Positions 5,683 through 6,685 of a stretch of DNA of 6,685 nucleotides are shown in pieces. How positions within the stretch are numbered: the stretch's first letter is position 1; every line of letters begins with the position of its first letter. A program made the translations under genes and the position numbers. Below the pieces are notes generated by a model that was not told the origin of the DNA, searched no databases, and saw nothing but the letters and a program-made list of their open reading frames with translations. The stretch covers positions 1-6,685 of the forward strand of contig CAYGXU010000148.1 in the NCBI GenBank assembly GCA_964353875.1. The letters run 5' to 3'. This DNA comes from MGNI01 sp964353875 (GTDB taxonomy: Bacteria > Chloroflexota > Anaerolineae > Anaerolineales > E44-bin32).

Positions 5683-6495
5683 CTATGGCATTTGAATAGC
5701 CTTACTTACCATCGCTTGTTTCCATTCCCGATAAACCTTTGAGTTGAAAAAACGGACGGCGCTACGAGTATGCCAGTACAAGTGGCGCGGATTGGCCCGG
5801 TTGGCCCGTGTCCTTTCATGGATAATTTTGCAGCGATGATCTAACTGCAACTGGTATTCGGCTAGATGAGCGCGACAACCGAAATCTACATCTTCGAAAT
5901 ATAGGTGATATCCTTCATCCAATCCGCCTAAAGTTCTATAGAGCTCTGTTTTCATCATCAGAAAGATCCCAGCCAACCATTCGGGGTAAACGTAACTCAT
6001 CGGCATCTCAACGGGTCGATATCGTTTTGGAAATAACCTCCGTAGGATGAGTAATTTTGGGGTCGGGACATCTCGGAAAGAATCCTCAATATCGCCTTTG
6101 TGGTTTACGACCAGTGGCGCGACGATGTCCCCACGTCCCGCCTCAATGTCCTCAATCAAAGTGGGAAAGACATCCTCAACAAAGACTACATTGGGATTGA
6201 CAATGGCCAGATATTTCCCTTCAACCGTTGAGAGGGCGAGATTGTGGTTGCGGGCAAAACCCTGGGGTCGGAAATTCACTTTTGACCGCAGATTAGTGCC
6301 TCGCAACTCGCTTAGATCGGGGATGTTCTTGCGAACATTCTCTGTGAGAATGATTTCCAAAGGGAATGCACTCGAATGTGCGGAAAGGGACTGTAACATT
6401 CGCTTGACTTCCCGAATCTGTCCATGACTGACAACAGAAAGGGAGATCAAAGGTGGCTTATTTTGGGTTGGATGATCGCTTTTTTGACTGGCCAT
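5683..6495 (-). CDS. Short GT2 glycosyltransferase (rhamnosyltransferase-like) with NPN in place of NPD
   Basis: This 270-residue GT-A transferase lies on the opposite strand to the other genes, 25 bases from the convergent GT4 gene. The GT2 core begins at LISLSVVSHG (16-25). The first donor motif reads TEN (51-53) where VDN is usual. RPQGFARNHNLAL (76-88) is typical of the family. The DxD-equivalent is NPN (100-102), lacking the usual Asp. The downstream parts are intact: WLAGIFLMM (173-181), LDEGYHLYFEDVDFGCRA (192-209) with the likely catalytic base in the EDVD segment, the family His226, and HTRSAVRFF (242-250), a tail of short rhamnosyltransferase-like enzymes. It may still be active, since the base is kept, but metal or donor binding could differ. 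The ATG at 6495 is the only ATG after an in-frame stop at 6514-6516. A weak AGGA lies only 3 bases before it. The domain is complete. The sugar is unknown. Confidence 0.9.
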   Translation of the reverse strand: MASQKSDHPTQNKPPLISLSVVSHGQIREVKRMLQSLSAHSSAFPLEIILTENVRKNIPDLSELRGTNLRSKVNFRPQGFARNHNLALSTVEGKYLAIVNPNVVFVEDVFPTLIEDIEAGRGDIVAPLVVNHKGDIEDSFRDVPTPKLLILRRLFPKRYRPVEMPMSYVYPEWLAGIFLMMKTELYRTLGGLDEGYHLYFEDVDFGCRAHLAEYQLQLDHRCKIIHERTRANRANPRHLYWHTRSAVRFFNSKVYREWKQAMVSKAIQMP

Positions 6496-6584
6496 GGGTC
6501 CTATTCTATAAATTTATCATGTAGGGACGAAGTCTCCAAGGTCAGTTTATGAGAATACTTTCATGCACTTAATGCAACAAATGA
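6496..6584. promoter_or_regulatory. Upstream region of the minus-strand GT2 gene, AT-rich palindrome
   Basis: A perfect 10-bp palindrome ATAAATTTAT lies at 6508-6517. On the minus strand it overlaps -10-like boxes: TAAATT, with a weak TTGGAG 17 bases upstream, and TAGAAT closer to the ATG. The latter would give a nearly leaderless transcript. The -35 matches are poor, so this is only a likely location for the promoter. Confidence 0.25.
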
Positions 6585-6685
6585 ATGGCGACCTCAAAGC
6601 TATTTGAAGCGGTTACGGACAATGAGCATGGAACATACTTTTTGATCCAACTCCATATTGAATCCTTGATGTCCTTATCCATGGC
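6569..6685. other. Right-edge region with competing partial open frames
   Basis: Three frames run off the right edge and none can be proved. On the plus strand an ATG at 6585, directly after an in-frame TGA, opens MATSKLFEAVTDNEHGTYFL and continues to the edge (33 codons). It has no ribosome binding site but would be divergent from the GT2 gene. On the minus strand one frame is open from the edge to a TAA at 6569-6571, and another to a TAA at 6613-6615; either could be the end of a gene lying to the right. No family is recognised in any of them. Confidence 0.25.

Noticed and set aside
6047..6427. 126-codon plus-strand frame opposite the short GT2
   Set aside because: Ser/Thr/Arg-rich low-quality translation antisense to intact GT2 motifs.

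Overview
The window holds five protein-coding genes that look like part of an extracellular or cell-surface polysaccharide locus: the 3' part of a family 26 glycoside hydrolase, two GT-B (GT4-type) glycosyltransferases and two GT-A (GT2-type) glycosyltransferases. There are no RNA genes, CRISPR arrays, transposase genes or prophage genes. The organism is probably a bacterium of moderate GC. I lean towards Chloroflexota (Anaerolineae-like). The reasons are the hydrolase C-terminus, which ends in a YLPIICK-type tail like the 'YLPlvl(k/r)' ends I associate with that phylum, and a GTCATTCT...AGGATGAC palindromic repeat of a type I associate with such genomes. This is inference from pattern memory, not from a search.

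Layout. Positions 1-1091 (+) encode a GH26-like enzyme whose reading frame is open to the left edge, so its N-terminus lies outside the window. Its stop overlaps the start of a GT4 glycosyltransferase (1088-2431, +) by four bases (ATGA). A 441-base gap (2432-2872) follows. It holds a degenerate palindromic element of about 120 bp (2541-2662), then a possible promoter and leader hairpin, and a good ribosome binding site for the next gene. Positions 2873-4411 (+) encode a GT2 glycosyltransferase with an unusual N-terminal domain of about 85 residues that resembles PqqD/RRE winged-helix domains. After a 121-base gap, which may hold a 27-codon upstream ORF, comes a canonical GT4 glycosyltransferase (4533-5657, +). 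A second, short GT2 enzyme is convergent on the minus strand (5683-6495). The last 190 bases hold its upstream region and ambiguous open frames running off the right edge.

How the genes may work together: the four transferases would add successive sugars to a repeat unit, most plausibly a lipid-linked oligosaccharide at the inner face of the membrane. The hydrolase could trim or release the polymer outside the cell, as hydrolases encoded in exopolysaccharide loci often do. No polymerase, flippase, initiating transferase or nucleotide-sugar gene is visible here, so the product cannot be named. The most unusual item is the PqqD-like domain on the GT2 enzyme. The rest is an ordinary glycan locus with some degenerate catalytic motifs and an orphan Shine-Dalgarno sequence that hints at rearrangement. 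I see no clear evidence of a wholly new system.
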